In this document: piece after piece, positions 22,080 through 23,369 of the stretch
Numbering within the stretch: the first letter of the stretch is position 1
Layout: every line of letters begins with the position of its first letter
Origin: Bacteroides sp. CAG:927
Lineage (GTDB): Bacteria > Bacteroidota > Bacteroidia > Bacteroidales > Muribaculaceae
Direction: 5' to 3'
DNA: 23,369 nucleotides
Assembly: GCA_000431155.1 (NCBI GenBank)
Contig: HF985628.1
Location: 1-23,369 of the forward strand
Position numbers and translations under genes: made by a program
Notes under the pieces: model-generated
Databases searched by the model: none
Told to the model about the DNA's origin: nothing
The model's input: the letters and a program-made list of their open reading frames with translations, nothing else

Positions 22080-22946
22080 CTAATCCTTCAGCCGTATCAC
22101 GCGTATGCCTACCGCCTTGCGGTTGCGCTTGATGTAATCCGCAAGCGTCAGCTCATCCACCACAACCTTTCCTTTGGCCGACGAAGCATGCAGCAGATGT
22201 GGCTCACCGTTCACCATTGTCACAATGCCCATGTGAGTCACATCAAGCCCCGGGATAGAAGTCACTATCCCTATTATGTCACCTTCTTTCAATGCCGCAG
22301 ACTTGAAATTGATCGGTTTTATGTAAGCGAACCTGTGCGAGCGGTAGCCAACTTCGGCATTCTTGATGGCATTGTAATTGGCATCATCCTTCATGGCGGG
22401 ATACTTGCTGCGGTTGCGGCTCATAAAGTCAAGAGTCTTCACCATATGGTCACCCTTACCTATGCGGTCAGTCACATCCTGCAAATCGCCACGATGAGAA
22501 TTTTCCACAATCCAGTCGCTGAAATAATGGAGGCGCGACCCATATCCGTTGACCTCGCCCCCTCGGTAGCGCATCTCCTTGAGAGTTTGTGCGAAATCGC
22601 GCCATGAAGTGCGCCCCATATAGGCGGTTTTGGCAGCCGCCAGCACCGATTCCACAAAAGTAGTGCAGTCAAGAGAATCAAGGCGCACAGTAAGCATTTC
22701 CGGCTCGCCCTCAATTCCTCCTCCCGCATAAGGCTTGTCAAGCAGCATCTTACCGATAGGCACCACAAGGTCGGCAGGGTGGTCCGCATGCATGGCAGCA
22801 GCCTCCACGAGCATGTTGGTCAAAGCAGTGGTGTCCTCACGCTCATTTGTCCATCGTATGTCGCCCGGAGCTATTCCGGCGGCATTAAAAGTCGTGGCAG
22901 CGGCAACAGCTGCCCCCAATAGATATTTATTTACAAGGAAATTCAT
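22080..22946 (-). CDS. DUF1460 family secreted peptidoglycan amidase
   Basis: The 288-residue protein matches the DUF1460 family (PF07313), a branch of the NlpC/P60 cysteine peptidase fold described as N-acetylmuramoyl-L-alanine amidases acting on peptidoglycan fragments. The N-terminus (MNFLVNKYLLGAAVAAATTF) looks like a signal peptide with likely cleavage near 23, so the enzyme should act outside the inner membrane. LDSLDCTTFVES (89-100) provides the probable nucleophile Cys94, and DVTHMGIV (235-242) the probable His238; HLLHASS (250-256) is another conserved patch. I cannot assign the third polar residue. It converges on eno and has its own promoter. A role in cell-wall recycling is inferred from the family. 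Confidence 0.88.
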   Translation of the reverse strand: MNFLVNKYLLGAAVAAATTFNAAGIAPGDIRWTNEREDTTALTNMLVEAAAMHADHPADLVVPIGKMLLDKPYAGGGIEGEPEMLTVRLDSLDCTTFVESVLAAAKTAYMGRTSWRDFAQTLKEMRYRGGEVNGYGSRLHYFSDWIVENSHRGDLQDVTDRIGKGDHMVKTLDFMSRNRSKYPAMKDDANYNAIKNAEVGYRSHRFAYIKPINFKSAALKEGDIIGIVTSIPGLDVTHMGIVTMVNGEPHLLHASSAKGKVVVDELTLADYIKRNRKAVGIRVIRLKD

Positions 22947-22973
22947 GGTTCAATGATTTGGTTTTTGTGTTTA

Positions 22974-23005
22974 CGAAAGTATATAAAAAATCGCCAACAT
23001 GCAAA
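22974..23005 (-). promoter_or_regulatory. Promoter of the DUF1460 gene
   Basis: On the minus strand TTTG (plus 23002-23005), a 20-bp spacer and TACTTTCG (plus 22974-22981) match the Bacteroidota promoter with a single mismatch in the -7 element. The predicted RNA start lies about 20 bp before the start codon at 22946. Confidence 0.65.
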
Positions 23006-23108
23006 TCCATGAAAAAATCGCTAAATAAATTTTCATACGCAAATATCTGTAGTTCAAAGCGGTATGCTATATTTGGCGAAAAATAAAGATAAAAATAATG
23101 TTAAAATA

Positions 23109-23140
23109 TTTGCACAGTTCAAATTTCTGCTTTAAATTTG
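23109..23140 (+). promoter_or_regulatory. Promoter of a rightward transcript at the window edge
   Basis: TTTG (23109-23112), a 20-bp spacer and TAAATTTG (23133-23140) match the consensus at every fixed position. The predicted RNA start is about 23146. No confident gene lies between it and the window end, so it should serve a gene mostly outside the window, with a leader of about 200 nt if that gene starts at 23351. Confidence 0.7.
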
Positions 23141-23144
23141 CATT

Positions 23145-23183
23145 CGCTTTTGAGAAATAGCGCAGCCATGACAGCGGTCATGG
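23145..23183 (+). promoter_or_regulatory. Two hairpins at the start of the rightward leader
   Basis: The first pairs CGCTTTT (23145-23151) with AAATAGCG (23155-23162), a 7-bp stem with one bulged T and a GAG loop. The second pairs CCATGAC (23166-23172) with GTCATGG (23177-23183) around AGCG. They follow the predicted RNA start immediately, so they would form the 5' end of the transcript. Confidence 0.45.
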
Positions 23184-23283
23184 ACATGATCAAAAGGAAA
23201 AAGTTTTTGCTTACAACAGCATTTTCTCGGTGACGGGTTCGCCGGACAAAACATCCCCATTACATCATTTAATCCTTATTAGC

Positions 23284-23303
23284 ATTGTTCCATGTGGAAC
23301 AAT
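23284..23303. promoter_or_regulatory. parS-like 20-bp palindrome
   Basis: ATTGTTCCATGTGGAACAAT has perfect 9-bp arms around TG. Its 16-bp core TGTTCCATGTGGAACA (23286-23301) differs at one central base from the ParB site form TGTTCCACGTGGAACA used in some proteobacteria, and is close to the B. subtilis form TGTTTCACGTGAAACA. It may be a chromosome-partition site, another regulator's operator, or an RNA hairpin. I cannot tell which from sequence alone. Confidence 0.45.
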
Positions 23304-23350
23304 TGCCAATAGATTTTGCGCCTCTTTTCAAACAGCAAAAGGACATTGAA

Positions 23351-23369
23351 ATGCTTACAATAGACAAGA
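23351..23369 (+). CDS. Possible start of a gene cut by the window edge
   Basis: An ATG at 23351 opens a frame that reads MLTIDK before the window ends. AAAAGGA lies 7 bp upstream and could help ribosome binding. A consensus promoter and a leader of about 200 nt precede it. With only six codons visible the product cannot be named, and the frame could be spurious. Confidence 0.35.

Noticed and set aside
22074..22607. Plus-strand 177-codon frame antisense to the DUF1460 gene
   Set aside because: It lies fully opposite a gene with clear family motifs, begins at the terminator, and shows no recognisable domain.
23068..23075. TATATTTG as another rightward promoter
   Set aside because: The -7 match is perfect but no -33 partner lies 19-21 bp upstream, and a complete promoter sits 65 bp downstream.
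1..23369. Mobile element, CRISPR array, tRNA, rRNA or a new defence system
   Set aside because: No transposase, integrase, spaced repeats, cloverleaf or unfamiliar gene cluster was seen; apart from the edges every gene belongs to a known core family.

Overview
The window looks like a chromosomal segment of a Bacteroidota bacterium, most likely order Bacteroidales; a Muribaculaceae-like member is possible, but that is a guess from memory of family sequences. The evidence is the promoter grammar (TTTG, about 20 bp, then TAnnTTTG, typical of the Bacteroidota primary sigma factor), A-rich translation starts that mostly lack a Shine-Dalgarno sequence, an RpoA of 330 residues with Bacteroides-type sequence, a map gene directly after secY with no adk between them, and a clade-specific GlmU-like protein.

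Layout. Positions 51-1217 (minus) encode a Bacteroidota-type GlmU-family sugar nucleotidyltransferase, divergent from rfbC (1277-1822, plus). The two share a 59-bp spacer in which their -7 elements almost touch. From 2128 to 20479 there is one unbroken plus-strand array of 33 genes, in which the str, S10, spc and alpha operons of other bacteria are joined: rpsL-rpsG-fusA-rpsJ-rplC-rplD-rplW-rplB-rpsS-rplV-rpsC-rplP-rpmC-rpsQ-rplN-rplX-rplE-rpsN-rpsH-rplF-rplR-rpsE-rpmD-rplO-secY-map-infA-rpmJ-rpsM-rpsK-rpsD-rpoA-rplQ. A strong promoter with a leader of about 140 nt precedes rpsL, and two hairpins in tandem follow rplQ. Next come eno (20717-22009) with its own promoter, a bidirectional terminator, and on the minus strand a secreted DUF1460 (NlpC/P60-like) amidase (22080-22946). 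The last 400 bp are intergenic and hold a promoter for each direction, a structured leader and a parS-like palindrome; a further plus-strand gene may begin at 23351.

How the genes work together. The long array makes about half of the ribosomal proteins, the translocase EF-G, initiation factor IF-1, the RNA polymerase alpha subunit, the translocon pore SecY and methionine aminopeptidase, so ribosome building, transcription, protein export and N-terminal maturation are co-expressed. Internal control points are suggested by the long gaps with hairpins (rpsL-rpsG, rpsN-rpsH, rpsK-rpsD) and by a few internal promoter-like elements. The flanking genes serve nucleotide-sugar metabolism, glycolysis and peptidoglycan turnover.

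I found no tRNA, rRNA, CRISPR array, transposase or integrase, and no sign of a new defence or mobile system. The protein-coding content is ordinary core genome. What merits a second look is regulatory: the leaders, the unusual strong Shine-Dalgarno sites, the overlapping divergent promoters and the structured right-hand edge. All coordinates and pairings were worked out by eye; no folding or database search was run.
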